Assembly (NCBI GenBank): GCA_964598065.1
Contig: CAZRAW010000066.1
Coordinates: 1 to 11,967 of the forward strand
Length of the DNA: 11,967 nucleotides
Source of the DNA: Sulfidibacterium sp964598065
Lineage (GTDB): Bacteria > Bacteroidota > Bacteroidia > Bacteroidales > F082
Reading direction: 5' to 3'
The first letter of the stretch is position 1. Every line of letters starts with the position of its first letter. The position numbers and the translations under genes are program-made. A model generated the notes under the pieces. It did not search any database. It had not been told where the DNA came from and saw only the letters and a program-made list of their open reading frames with translations. Of this stretch, positions 1 to 7,134 are shown one piece after another.

Positions 1-57
1 TTCGATATTTCAAAATATAAGATCATAAATGACAATAAATTGTAAAATAATAAACGG

Positions 58-1347
58 ATGAAATATTACAGTACAAACCATAAATCGGAAAGCGTATCCT
101 TTAAAAAGGCTGTATTAGAAAGTATGGCCAGGGACAAAGGATTGTATTTCCCGGAAAAGATTCCTGTTCTTTCCGATAGCTTTTTTAAAAAACTTCCCGG
201 GATGCCGCTGAGCGAAATCGGCTTTCATTTCCTGAAGCCTTATGTTGACGGCGCTTTGCCGGATACCGAACTGAGTGATATCATGGAAGATGTCTTTTCT
301 TTTGATATTCCGCTGGTTGAAGTGGAAACGGACAAATATGCTTTGGAGCTTTTCCACGGACCTACGCTGGCATTTAAAGATGTGGGCGCACGGACGCTGG
401 CACGTTTGCTGTCCAAATTTTCTACAACTCATAAAACAACCATTTTGGTAGCTACTTCAGGCGATACAGGCAGCGCCGTAGCGCACGGCTTTTTTGACAT
501 GCTCAATGTAGATGTCGTTGTGTTGTATCCGAAAAACAAAGTCAGCAAGCTTCAGGAAAAACAATTTACCACCTTGGGAAAAAATATCACGGCATTGGAA
601 GTGAACGGGAACTTTGATGACTGTCAGCGGATGGTAAAAGCTGCTTTCGCCGATGAGGAATTGAAAAACCGAATACATTTGTCCTCTGCCAATTCCATCA
701 ATATTGCCAGGTTGCTGCCCCAGGCCATTTACTATTTTTACGCTTACGGTCAGCTTAAAAACAGGGATAAACCGGTGATTATTTCCGTTCCGACCGGAAA
801 TCTTGGCAATTTGACTGCCGGTTTGCTGGCCAAAAAATCAGGACTTCCCGTAGAGCGTTTTGTGGCTGCTGCCAACCGTAACAATGTCTTTCAGGAGTAT
901 CTCGAAACGGGAACTTTCCGTCCGCGGGCATCGGTTCCCACGCTTTCCAATGCCATGGATGTGGGAAACCCCAGTAATCTTATCCGTATTCAGGAACTTT
1001 ATGACCACTCGCTTGAAGCGGTATGGAAGGATATCAGTCCGTACCATTTCTCGGATGAGGAAACCCGCAGGACAATAGCTGATGTTTACAACCGGACGCA
1101 ATACATCTTAGATCCGCACGGAGCAGTCGCTTACCTCGGATTGTCGGCTTACATGAAAGAAAAAAATGTTACGGGAATATTTCTCGAAACGGCACATCCG
1201 GCAAAATTTTACCAAACCGTCGAGCAGGAAATTCCTGTGAAAGTGGATATCCCCCAACGGCTGGCAGAAAGTTTGAAACGATCCAGACAAACCGTGAAAA
1301 CAGGTCATCAGCCGGAAGATTTAAAAAGCTTCCTTTTGGAACGATAA
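58..1347 (+). CDS. thrC: Threonine synthase
   Basis: Cytoplasmic PLP enzyme that converts O-phospho-L-homoserine to L-threonine and phosphate, the last step of threonine synthesis. The 429-residue protein matches the usual length of the long bacterial form. The N-terminal Thr_synth_N-type region (about 1-85, with MKYYSTNH and RDKGLYFPE) is followed by the PLP fold. The Schiff-base lysine is K107 in the HGPTLAFKDVG block, the phosphate-handling block TSGDTGSA is at 133-140, and the cofactor phosphate loop PTGNLGN is at 245-251. The ATG at 58 gives the canonical N-terminus. There is no clear Shine-Dalgarno, as is usual in Bacteroidota, and no TAnnTTTG box in the 57 bases before it, so it probably belongs to an operon extending left of the window (thrA and homoserine kinase are its usual partners, but neither is visible here). 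The gene is intact, ending 50 bases before an assembly gap. Confidence 0.97.
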   Translation: MKYYSTNHKSESVSFKKAVLESMARDKGLYFPEKIPVLSDSFFKKLPGMPLSEIGFHFLKPYVDGALPDTELSDIMEDVFSFDIPLVEVETDKYALELFHGPTLAFKDVGARTLARLLSKFSTTHKTTILVATSGDTGSAVAHGFFDMLNVDVVVLYPKNKVSKLQEKQFTTLGKNITALEVNGNFDDCQRMVKAAFADEELKNRIHLSSANSINIARLLPQAIYYFYAYGQLKNRDKPVIISVPTGNLGNLTAGLLAKKSGLPVERFVAAANRNNVFQEYLETGTFRPRASVPTLSNAMDVGNPSNLIRIQELYDHSLEAVWKDISPYHFSDEETRRTIADVYNRTQYILDPHGAVAYLGLSAYMKEKNVTGIFLETAHPAKFYQTVEQEIPVKVDIPQRLAESLKRSRQTVKTGHQPEDLKSFLLER

Positions 1348-1397
1348 CCGGGGAGGGAAAGTTGTGTAGCGATAGAACGTTATTTGTTCTTTCTTTG

Positions 1398-1497
1398 NNN
1401 NNNNNNNNNNNNNNNNNNNNNNNNNNNNNNNNNNNNNNNNNNNNNNNNNNNNNNNNNNNNNNNNNNNNNNNNNNNNNNNNNNNNNNNNNNNNNNNNN
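1398..1497. other. Assembly gap (100 N)
   Basis: Exactly 100 consecutive N, the conventional placeholder for a scaffold join of unknown length. Any reading frame running through it is artificial. The 50 bases to its left (1348-1397) hold no visible gene. The true distance between thrC and the next gene, and whether a gene is missing between them, cannot be known from this sequence. Confidence 0.99.
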
Positions 1498-1569
1498 GCG
1501 GAATTGTATCCCGAATCTTGCCCGAAAAGAAATGCTGCATATCCAAAAGTTTTTTTACGGATTTATTTT

Positions 1570-1594
1570 TACATTTGTCCTCTTGTTAAATTTG
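1570..1594 (+). promoter_or_regulatory. Candidate Bacteroidota -7 elements before the secreted protein gene
   Basis: Two exact matches to TAnnTTTG lie close together: TACATTTG at 1570-1577 and TAAATTTG at 1587-1594, ending 37 and 20 bases before the ATG at 1615. The second gives the more typical leader length. I see no well-spaced -33 TTTG for either. The other bases between the gap and the ATG are AT-rich with nothing else recognisable. Confidence 0.4.
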
Positions 1595-1614
1595 TGGGAA
1601 ACGTAATAAATTTC

Positions 1615-2802
1615 ATGAGAAAAAATTCGAAATTATCTTTCCTGATTTTGTGGTCATTGGCTGTTTTAGTGGTTTGGCCTTTCCAGTCGGCGAAAAGCCA
1701 GCTTCCATGTACCATTACATCGAGCGTTCCTTCGCCTGTGTGCTATAATACTGATTTCGTGCTGTCTGTACCGGCTCGGAATGGTCTGAAATATAAATGG
1801 TCAAACGGCGATACCACGGCTTCCATTACGGTAAAGATAACACAGCCCACTGATTTTACGGTTACCGTTACTGATCCTGCATCGGGAGCTACATGCACCA
1901 GTCAGGCTTTTCATATGGGGGTGCGGCCAAAAATAAATATCAGCTTTAAACAATTACAGCTTACCTGTACCGATGACAGCCAGGATATTGGTAATACGGC
2001 GCAGGTGAAAGCTACCGCTTCCGGGGGATATACTTCGGCGGAGTACCAATATTTCTGGAACGTGAAGCCTATTCAGATAGCTCCAGGCAATCATTCCATC
2101 GCCGTTGGCTTGCGTGCACATCAATATTATTCCATAAGGGTAACCGACCCGAATGGCTGTGCGGTTACCGACACGTTTTATACCCGTGCTTATCCCAATC
2201 CGGTTGTGAAAATCAAGGCGTCTCCCGATACGGCTTATATTCAAAATCCACACATCACTTTCTCCTTCGAGAACCTCTCACAAGATACCATTCAAATTTC
2301 AAACAGTTATTGGGAATTCGGTAAAGACCAGGCCTCTTATCCCCAGGAGGAGGTTGTGCATACTTTTGATAAAGTAGGTACTTATACCGCTTATTTAACG
2401 GTTTATAATAAACAGGGCTGTGATACTTTGTACACACATCAGGTAGATATTCTTCCTGTGGAGCTGTTTATTCCCAATGTATTTACGCCCAACGGCGATG
2501 GCTATAACGATTATTTTGTTATCAGGGCAAAAGATGCATCACAAGGGACTCAAAACGGACTTAAATCGGCATCTGCCACGGATTACAAGCCGTTGGATGC
2601 TTATTATGAAAAGACCCGGCTGGTCATTTTTAACCGTTTCGGAAGAAAAGTTTTCGAATCGGATAATTACAAAAACAACTGGAATGGTGGGAACTTGCCG
2701 GATGGAACCTACTTTTATGTGCTAAAATGTCAGGGATTTAAAAATAAAATGGTAGTCTATAAAGGTTCTGTTACTATCTTTGCAAGCAAAAGGGGAAAGT
2801 AA
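1615..2802 (+). CDS. Secreted PKD/Ig-like protein with gliding-motility-associated C-terminal (T9SS type B) domain
   Basis: A 395-residue exported protein. The ATG at 1615 is preferred because it opens a clean signal peptide (positively charged MRKNSK, hydrophobic core about 8-22, cleavage near AKSQ at 26-29); longer in-frame readings run into the N gap. Residues 30-100 and 105-195 look like two Ig-like beta domains, with paired cysteines possible at C32/C43 and C118/C182. A PKD-like domain lies at about 210-280 (YWEFG, then HTFDKVGTYTAYLTV). The C-terminus (284-395) is the CHU_C/gliding-motility-associated domain, with FIPNVFTPNGDGYNDYF at 285-301, IFNRFGRKVFES at 338-349 and a terminal strand. 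By family knowledge this domain directs export and surface attachment through the type IX secretion system. The function of the mature part is unknown; adhesion or matrix binding is only an inference. It ends one base before the next gene, implying co-transcription. Confidence 0.9.
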   Translation: MRKNSKLSFLILWSLAVLVVWPFQSAKSQLPCTITSSVPSPVCYNTDFVLSVPARNGLKYKWSNGDTTASITVKITQPTDFTVTVTDPASGATCTSQAFHMGVRPKINISFKQLQLTCTDDSQDIGNTAQVKATASGGYTSAEYQYFWNVKPIQIAPGNHSIAVGLRAHQYYSIRVTDPNGCAVTDTFYTRAYPNPVVKIKASPDTAYIQNPHITFSFENLSQDTIQISNSYWEFGKDQASYPQEEVVHTFDKVGTYTAYLTVYNKQGCDTLYTHQVDILPVELFIPNVFTPNGDGYNDYFVIRAKDASQGTQNGLKSASATDYKPLDAYYEKTRLVIFNRFGRKVFESDNYKNNWNGGNLPDGTYFYVLKCQGFKNKMVVYKGSVTIFASKRGK

Positions 2803-2803
2803 T

Positions 2804-3253
2804 ATGGATATGAAAAAGATACTGTTTGTTTTTTCTTTGGCAGGGTTAATGGTTTTGGCAGCCTGCAATAATCAAAATACAAAAAATCAGCCTGTGCAGT
2901 CAAATGTTTCGAAACAGGTTGTTGCTGCCGCCCCTGTTATGACGTTTTCCGAGACGGTTCACAATTTTGGAAAAATGGTTCAGGGCAAAATTGTCAAATA
3001 CAGCTTCCATTTTAAAAATACTGGTAAATCCGATTTGAAAATTGAAAGAATAAACACAAGTTGCGGTTGTACCGTGGGAAAATATCCTCACAAACCGGTA
3101 AAGCCGGGCGAGGAGGCAAGTATTGAGGTGATATTTAACAGCGCTTACAAAATGGGCTATCAAAATAAAAGTATCATGTTGCTGGCCAATACCAAACCCG
3201 AAAGGACAATTTTGCACATTAAAGCAAATGTGGTACCGCAGCAGGGGAAATGA
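2804..3253 (+). CDS. DUF1573 lipoprotein
   Basis: A 149-residue predicted lipoprotein. The chosen ATG (2804) lies just after the upstream stop (2800-2802) and behind AGGGGAAAG at 2791-2799, one of the few Shine-Dalgarno-like sequences here. An in-frame ATG at 2780 would overlap the upstream gene and break the signal peptide, and an ATG at 2810 is also possible. The signal sequence (KKILFVFSLAGLMVLAAC) has lipobox LAAC with lipidated C21. Residues 47-143 form the DUF1573 beta-sandwich, with HNFGKMVQGK, the FKNTG strand, and the hallmark TSCGCTVG (C87, C89) followed by KPGEEASIEVIFN. The molecular role of DUF1573 proteins is not established; they resemble ASH/PapD-like folds and are common in Bacteroidota envelopes. 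The near-overlap with the secreted protein gene suggests translational coupling and perhaps related roles, which is an inference. Confidence 0.92.
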   Translation: MDMKKILFVFSLAGLMVLAACNNQNTKNQPVQSNVSKQVVAAAPVMTFSETVHNFGKMVQGKIVKYSFHFKNTGKSDLKIERINTSCGCTVGKYPHKPVKPGEEASIEVIFNSAYKMGYQNKSIMLLANTKPERTILHIKANVVPQQGK

Positions 3254-3374
3254 TGAACATATTTTTTATGATCTGGTAGAGGCAGATTGCCTGTTGCGTC
3301 AGGCCGAATTAAGTAGCTAACAGATAAGAATAGTCAAATTATTATTAATATATAAACAATTAATTTACTTAAAG

Positions 3375-3692
3375 ATGAACGCATTATTTATATTATTACA
3401 AGCTTCAAAAGGAGATAGCTCTTCCTGGATGCAATTATTGCCGTTATTTTTAATTTTAGCAGTATTCTATTTCTTTTTTATTATGCCACAAACCAAAAAG
3501 AGCAAAGCCCAGAAAAAGTTCCGGGAAAATTTAAAAAAAGGAGATAAAGTTGTAACCATCGGTGGTATTCACGGAAAACTTGCAGAGGTTAAAGAAAAAA
3601 CTGTTGTTTTGGAAGTGGGTACAGGTGGTTTGAAAATGACGGTTGAAAAATCGGCTGTTGCCATGGATAACGAAACTATCGTTCAGAAATAG
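3375..3692 (+). CDS. yajC: Preprotein translocase subunit YajC
   Basis: A small inner-membrane accessory subunit of the SecYEG-SecDF translocon. The 105-residue length is typical. One transmembrane segment spans about 19-37 and ends in the family motif FFFIMPQTKKSK, followed by a basic stretch and the cytoplasmic beta domain with KKGDKVVTIGGIHGKLAEV (55-73). The start at 3375 gives a short periplasmic N-terminus, as expected. The 121 bases before it are AT-rich, with only a 5-bp hairpin (3289-3304) and no convincing -7 box, so it may be read through from the DUF1573 gene. DUF1573-yajC adjacency is, to my recollection, common in this phylum, often with nusB upstream and a YbbR-like gene and coaE downstream. 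Those partners are absent here, and transcription appears to stop just after yajC. Confidence 0.95.
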   Translation: MNALFILLQASKGDSSSWMQLLPLFLILAVFYFFFIMPQTKKSKAQKKFRENLKKGDKVVTIGGIHGKLAEVKEKTVVLEVGTGGLKMTVEKSAVAMDNETIVQK

Positions 3693-3716
3693 CCGGTACG
3701 CTTATTTTTTTACGTG

Positions 3717-3759
3717 CCTTCTTTTTCCTTTTACGGGGAAGGGGAAGGTCTTTTTTTTT
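3717..3759 (+). terminator. Rho-independent terminator after yajC
   Basis: A 14-bp uninterrupted stem pairs 3717-3730 with 3735-3748 around a TTAC loop. Five of the pairs are G-U wobbles that exist only in the plus-strand RNA. It is followed by TC and nine T (3751-3759). No T-run follows the stem on the minus strand, so it acts on + transcription and closes the yajC transcript 25 bases past its stop. Confidence 0.85.
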
Positions 3760-3779
3760 GTAAGAAGATGAAATGTAAC

Positions 3780-3849
3780 GGGAGTCCTGAAGGCTTTTGA
3801 TTTCCCGGAAAAAGAAAACACCTTCTTTTCGTTGGTCGTCAGGATTCCC
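3780..3849 (+). repeat. Long-range inverted repeat in the intergenic region
   Basis: GGGAGTCCTGA (3780-3790) pairs with TCAGGATTCCC (3839-3849) as an 11-bp stem with one G-U wobble, enclosing 48 bases. The enclosed part has alternative short pairings, e.g. TTTC/GAAA around CCG and GAAGG (3789-3793) with CCTTC (3821-3825). It lies between the yajC terminator and the next gene's likely promoter. It could be a structured RNA or a protein site, or chance; no known RNA family is recognised. Confidence 0.35.
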
Positions 3850-3853
3850 CGGT

Positions 3854-3883
3854 TTGTCTGTTATTTTACCCATCGTGTATAAT
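3854..3883 (+). promoter_or_regulatory. Weak candidate promoter for the outer-membrane receptor gene
   Basis: TTGTCT at 3854-3859 and TATAAT at 3878-3883 with an 18-base spacer resemble a standard sigma-70 promoter. Bacteroidota housekeeping sigma normally prefers TTTG/TAnnTTTG, and no exact TAnnTTTG was found between here and the ATG at 4013 (GAATTTTG at 3911-3918 misses by one). The call is therefore tentative. Confidence 0.25.
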
Positions 3884-3937
3884 ATATTTTTTAAGCTTGG
3901 CAGATTAATGGAATTTTGCATCTGAAAATTGAATTGG

Positions 3938-4003
3938 ATGAAGAAAGTAATTTTTGCATTATCTGCAATATTGTTGCCGAGAGCATTTATTTCAGGAAAA
4001 TAA
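3938..4003 (+). CDS. Possible 21-residue leader peptide
   Basis: A short ORF starting ATG AAG AAA and ending with TAA at 4001-4003, nine bases before the ATG of the receptor gene and in the same reading frame. Its product begins MKKVIFALSAILL: a charged start plus hydrophobic core, like a truncated signal peptide. It may be a leader peptide translationally coupled to the receptor gene, a remnant of an older N-terminus, or a chance ORF in AT-rich DNA. No database family is implied. Confidence 0.25.
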   Translation: MKKVIFALSAILLPRAFISGK

Positions 4004-4012
4004 TCAGATAAA

Positions 4013-6487
4013 ATGACAACGATAATTCGGCGCATATCCGTCTTAATGCTGGGCTTTTTTATGACTTCGGCCCTATTTGCCCAGCGCCCTTACAATGAAA
4101 ATTTTATGGCCGTTCCCATTTCCGGTGGCGTTATCTACGGAAAAGTAAAGCAAAAAGGGAATAAAATACCGATGCAATATTCCAGTGTGGTACTTTACAG
4201 CCTGCCCGATTCTACCATGGTTAACGGAACCATAACGGAAAGAGATGGTGCTTTTAAATTTAAAGGGGTGAAAAACGGACACTATTATATGATGATACAT
4301 TTTATGGGTTTTAAGATAAAAACCATCAATAATATTGAGGTTGCAAATACGCAACGACAAATAAAATTGCCCGTGATTTATCTTGAGCCTGTTGCTGCCA
4401 CTTTACAGGGGGTAGTGGTAAAAGCCAGCCGCTCCAGAATCTCTTATCAGGTGGATAAAGAAGTGGTAAACGTATCCAAAGACCTGATGGCTTCGGCAGG
4501 TTCTGCCGTAGATGTACTGGAAAACGTACCTTCGGTTAATGTGGATTTGAACGGTAATGTTACCTTGCGCGGATCTTCCAATTTTCAGGTACTTATTAAT
4601 GGCCATCCCAGTGTGCTGAAAGGGAACGATGCTCTGCAGCAGATTCCGGCCGCTACAATTCAGCGTATTGAAATTATCACCAACCCTTCCGCAAAATATG
4701 ACCCTGAAGGTGTTGGCGGAATTTTGAATATTATTCTGAAAAAGGACAGAAAACTGGGAGTCAATGGTGTGGTAAATGCTTCTGCAGGTAACAGAAAAAG
4801 ATATAGAGGGAATGCGTTGCTCGGCTATCGTACCAAAAAAATAAATGTGTTTGTATCCGCCAATGGGAGTTACAGAGATATGTATATGAGTATGAATTCG
4901 CAGGACTTAACTTATGCCGGGGATACCACAAACTACCGGATTACAAATATTGATGGCATCCGAAATCGCAAAGGTTTTGGGCTGACCGGGGGACTTGATT
5001 ATTATCCGGACAAGAAGTCGACACTTACTCTTTCCGGAGATTATGGCGGTTATGGTTTCGGGATGAACAATAGCAGTAAAATATATATTTATACTGTTCC
5101 TGCAACGACGGATAATTATTCAAATTCGATTAGCCATTCAAACCGCTGGGGACATTACTACACCGCACAAGCTGATTTTTTGCACAAATTCAATAATTCA
5201 GGGCATCAAATAGAGGCTTATGCATATTACTCGGGTAAGAACAGCATTGATAAGGAAAATCAGTCCAATTATAATACTGATTCCTTGTGGAACGATCTTG
5301 GAATGAATCCTTCCAGCCTGCGAACCCGTACAGTGGACAGCTCTTTTAATTTGCGGGTAAAACTGGATTACACTCTCCCCATAGGTAAAAAAGGAAAATT
5401 TGAGGCGGGATATCAAAGCCGTTTTTACAATGAATCGGGCAAATACACGTACGAACCTTTTGATACGGCAACAAACGAATGGGTCGCTAATGAGAAGTAC
5501 AACAATATTGTGGATTTTAAACGAAACATTCATTCGGCTTATGTCAGCTTTGAGGATGTCTATAAAAGTTTTGGCTATGAGCTGGGTTTCCGGACGGAAT
5601 ATACCGACCGGAATGTGAATAATCACAACGGGAAAACGCCGTTTAAAATTAACAGGCTCGACTATTTTCCAACAATACATTTGTCGTACCAGCTTTCCAA
5701 AAACTACCAGGTTTATTCCAGCTACAGCAGGCGCATTAACCGCCCGAGACAGTGGAGCCTGAATCCGTTTCCCAGGATTATCGACCCCTATAACATCTGG
5801 GTGGGGAATCCCGAACTGGAGCCGGAGTACATCGACTCCTACGAACTGGGATTGCAGAAAATTTTCTCCACATCTTTTCTTTCGTTTCAAGCTTATTACA
5901 GGAAAACCACTAATAAAATTACGCGAATCAGGGTACTTGATACATCCGGCGTTATGATCCATACCAGCCAAAACCTGAACAAGGATTTTGCATTGGGGGC
6001 AGAGTTGATGGCAAATCTGAAACCTGTGAAATGGTTTGGCCTTTATGCCAGTTTAAACCTGTATCATTATCGCCTTGAAGGCAATTTACAAGGATCGGAT
6101 GTGGCGGCTAATTCTACCAACTGGTCAGGAAGAATGACTGCTTCGTTTAGTCTGAAACACAATTTCAGGCTTCAGCTGATGGGCATTTACCGCAGTCCGA
6201 CGGTAACCATTCAGGGTACCCGCAAAGGTTTTTTCTATACTAATCTCGCTGTTCGAAAAGATTTTTTCAAACGCAAGCTGAATTTAACCTTGTCTGCACG
6301 TGATTTTCTCGGCACTGCGCATTATGAATCCACGGCTTCGGGTATCGGCTTTTATTCTCATTCGGTGTTCCGGATGGAATGGCCCATTATTTCTCTTAAC
6401 CTTTCTTACATTATTAATAATTACCGGCAAAAGCGGCAAAAAAGCATGAACAACCAGGAAACTCCTCCTGCCGGTGTGGGATTCTGA
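4013..6487 (+). CDS. TonB-dependent-receptor-like outer-membrane beta-barrel protein
   Basis: An 824-residue outer-membrane protein. The signal peptide is at 1-23 (RR, hydrophobic core ISVLMLGFFMTSALFAQ). A carboxypeptidase-regulatory-like (CarboxypepD_reg) domain spans about 38-125 (GGVIYGKVKQKG, TITERDGAFKFKGVKNGHYY). A plug-like region spans about 135-245 and includes GSAVDVLENVPSVNVD, NVTLRGSSNFQVLINGHPS, IQRIEIITNPSAKYDPEG and GGILNIILKK. The rest is a barrel of alternating aromatic strands, consistent with the OMP_b-brl_3 type. The plug motifs match TonB-dependent receptors, but no SusD partner is adjacent and no clear TonB box is seen, so the substrate is unknown and SusC-like polysaccharide uptake is not supported. 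The C-terminus ends in a basic, polar tail after the last strand (about 800-824) rather than an aromatic residue in a strand, though the final residue is F. It appears to be a single transcription unit. Confidence 0.88.
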   Translation: MTTIIRRISVLMLGFFMTSALFAQRPYNENFMAVPISGGVIYGKVKQKGNKIPMQYSSVVLYSLPDSTMVNGTITERDGAFKFKGVKNGHYYMMIHFMGFKIKTINNIEVANTQRQIKLPVIYLEPVAATLQGVVVKASRSRISYQVDKEVVNVSKDLMASAGSAVDVLENVPSVNVDLNGNVTLRGSSNFQVLINGHPSVLKGNDALQQIPAATIQRIEIITNPSAKYDPEGVGGILNIILKKDRKLGVNGVVNASAGNRKRYRGNALLGYRTKKINVFVSANGSYRDMYMSMNSQDLTYAGDTTNYRITNIDGIRNRKGFGLTGGLDYYPDKKSTLTLSGDYGGYGFGMNNSSKIYIYTVPATTDNYSNSISHSNRWGHYYTAQADFLHKFNNSGHQIEAYAYYSGKNSIDKENQSNYNTDSLWNDLGMNPSSLRTRTVDSSFNLRVKLDYTLPIGKKGKFEAGYQSRFYNESGKYTYEPFDTATNEWVANEKYNNIVDFKRNIHSAYVSFEDVYKSFGYELGFRTEYTDRNVNNHNGKTPFKINRLDYFPTIHLSYQLSKNYQVYSSYSRRINRPRQWSLNPFPRIIDPYNIWVGNPELEPEYIDSYELGLQKIFSTSFLSFQAYYRKTTNKITRIRVLDTSGVMIHTSQNLNKDFALGAELMANLKPVKWFGLYASLNLYHYRLEGNLQGSDVAANSTNWSGRMTASFSLKHNFRLQLMGIYRSPTVTIQGTRKGFFYTNLAVRKDFFKRKLNLTLSARDFLGTAHYESTASGIGFYSHSVFRMEWPIISLNLSYIINNYRQKRQKSMNNQETPPAGVGF

Positions 6488-6518
6488 TCGTATTGTGTAC
6501 GCATGCAATAAAATCGTT

Positions 6519-6542
6519 TGCGGAGGATAATTTTCCTCCGCA
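6519..6542. terminator. GC-rich hairpin, possible terminator after the receptor gene
   Basis: A perfect 9-bp stem (6519-6527 with 6534-6542, core GCGGAGGA/TCCTCCGC) has a 6-base loop and starts 32 bases after the receptor stop. A T-run on the + strand occurs only 12 bases later (6554-6558), so it is not a classic intrinsic terminator. An outer AAAATC (6510-6515)/GATTTT (6552-6557) pairing could extend it across an internal loop. Confidence 0.5.
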
Positions 6543-6561
6543 GCACCAAAAGATTTTTGTT

Positions 6562-6569
6562 TAAATTTG
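6562..6569 (+). promoter_or_regulatory. -7 promoter element of the osmC-like gene
   Basis: TAAATTTG is an exact TAnnTTTG match ending 23 bases before the ATG at 6593, the spacing expected for a Bacteroidota promoter with a short leader. No good TTTG was found at the -33 position. It lies just downstream of the hairpin at 6519-6542, so the gene is probably transcribed independently of the receptor gene. Confidence 0.5.
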
Positions 6570-6592
6570 TGCAAATTTTAAAAGATAATATT

Positions 6593-7009
6593 ATGGGAAC
6601 AAAAGTTCATACAACATGGGCCGGTAAAATGGCATTTGAAGCCAAAGTCGGTGGCTTTAACTTCATGATAGATGCAGCGGAATCTGTGGGAGGCGAAAAT
6701 CGAGGCCCCCGGCCCAAATCCTTAACGCTGGTTTCTTTGGCCGGATGCACTGCTATGGATGTCATTTCCATTCTTGGTAAGATGCGCATAGTCCCCGATT
6801 ATTTTGATGTGGAGGTTGAAGGCGAACTCACCGATGTGCATCCCAAAATATATCACACTATCAATATTAAATATATTTTCAAAGGGAAAGATCTTCCCAT
6901 GGACAAACTCGAAAAAGCAGTTAACCTTTCACAAGACCGTTATTGCGGTGTAACGGAAATGTTACGCAGGGCCGCAAAGATAAGTCATGAGATTGTTATT
7001 CTCGATTAA
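6593..7009 (+). CDS. OsmC family protein
   Basis: A 138-residue cytoplasmic protein of the OsmC/Ohr superfamily; characterised members reduce organic hydroperoxides with a cysteine pair. The ATG at 6593 (MGTKVHTTW) is chosen over the one at 6518 because the longer reading starts inside the GC-rich hairpin and adds 25 residues unlike the family. Both redox cysteines are present: C52 in LVSLAGCTAMDV and C118 in SQDRYCGVTEML. The GGENRGPRPKSL segment (33-44) fits the YhfA-like branch, but the usual acidic residue before the leucines (GP-P-EL in many members) appears to be replaced by K-S. The protein ends EIVILD, as is typical. A peroxidase role is inferred; the substrate is unknown. It converges with the NlpC/P60 gene across 125 bases that show no clear terminator. 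Confidence 0.9.
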   Translation: MGTKVHTTWAGKMAFEAKVGGFNFMIDAAESVGGENRGPRPKSLTLVSLAGCTAMDVISILGKMRIVPDYFDVEVEGELTDVHPKIYHTINIKYIFKGKDLPMDKLEKAVNLSQDRYCGVTEMLRRAAKISHEIVILD

Positions 7010-7134
7010 GAGAAAAAAAGAAGATCTTAGCCCGGACTTCGATCACGGTTTTTTATGAAGTTGTTTAAAGATAAACGGAGAATTTACGAAAAACATCCTG
7101 ACTTCATTGGACTTCGGTTATTTTATAGTTGTGG

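Noticed and set aside
1..57. C-terminal tail of an upstream gene
   Set aside because: All three forward frames reach a stop before thrC (TAA at 16-18, 26-28 or 43-45), but the fragments are too short to assign to any protein.
1384..1614. Extension of the secreted protein's reading frame upstream through the N run
   Set aside because: The frame is open only because N codons are not stops. The ATG at 1615 gives a proper signal peptide, with plausible promoter elements just before it.
3254..3374. Possible small gene or hairpin between DUF1573 and yajC
   Set aside because: The overlapping ATG at 3253 gives only eight codons. The GCCTG/CAGGC hairpin (3289-3304) is 5 bp without a T-run.
3676..4035. 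119-residue minus-strand ORF across the yajC-receptor intergenic region
   Set aside because: It overlaps the end of yajC, the terminator and the receptor start. Its product is a lysine/arginine-rich translation of poly-pyrimidine tracts with no family resemblance.
5198..5971. 257-residue minus-strand ORF inside the receptor gene
   Set aside because: It is fully antisense to a clear beta-barrel coding sequence, with no recognisable domain or start signals; a shadow frame.
4013..6487. Interpretation as a SusC component of a polysaccharide-utilisation locus
   Set aside because: No SusD-like gene, glycoside hydrolase or sugar-linked regulator is adjacent, and the barrel type fits the general outer-membrane receptor family better.
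7010..7134. Possible terminator between the convergent OsmC and NlpC/P60 genes
   Set aside because: Only 3-bp complementarities (e.g. CCG/CGG before a T-run near 7050) and a short direct repeat of ACTTC were found; no stable stem.
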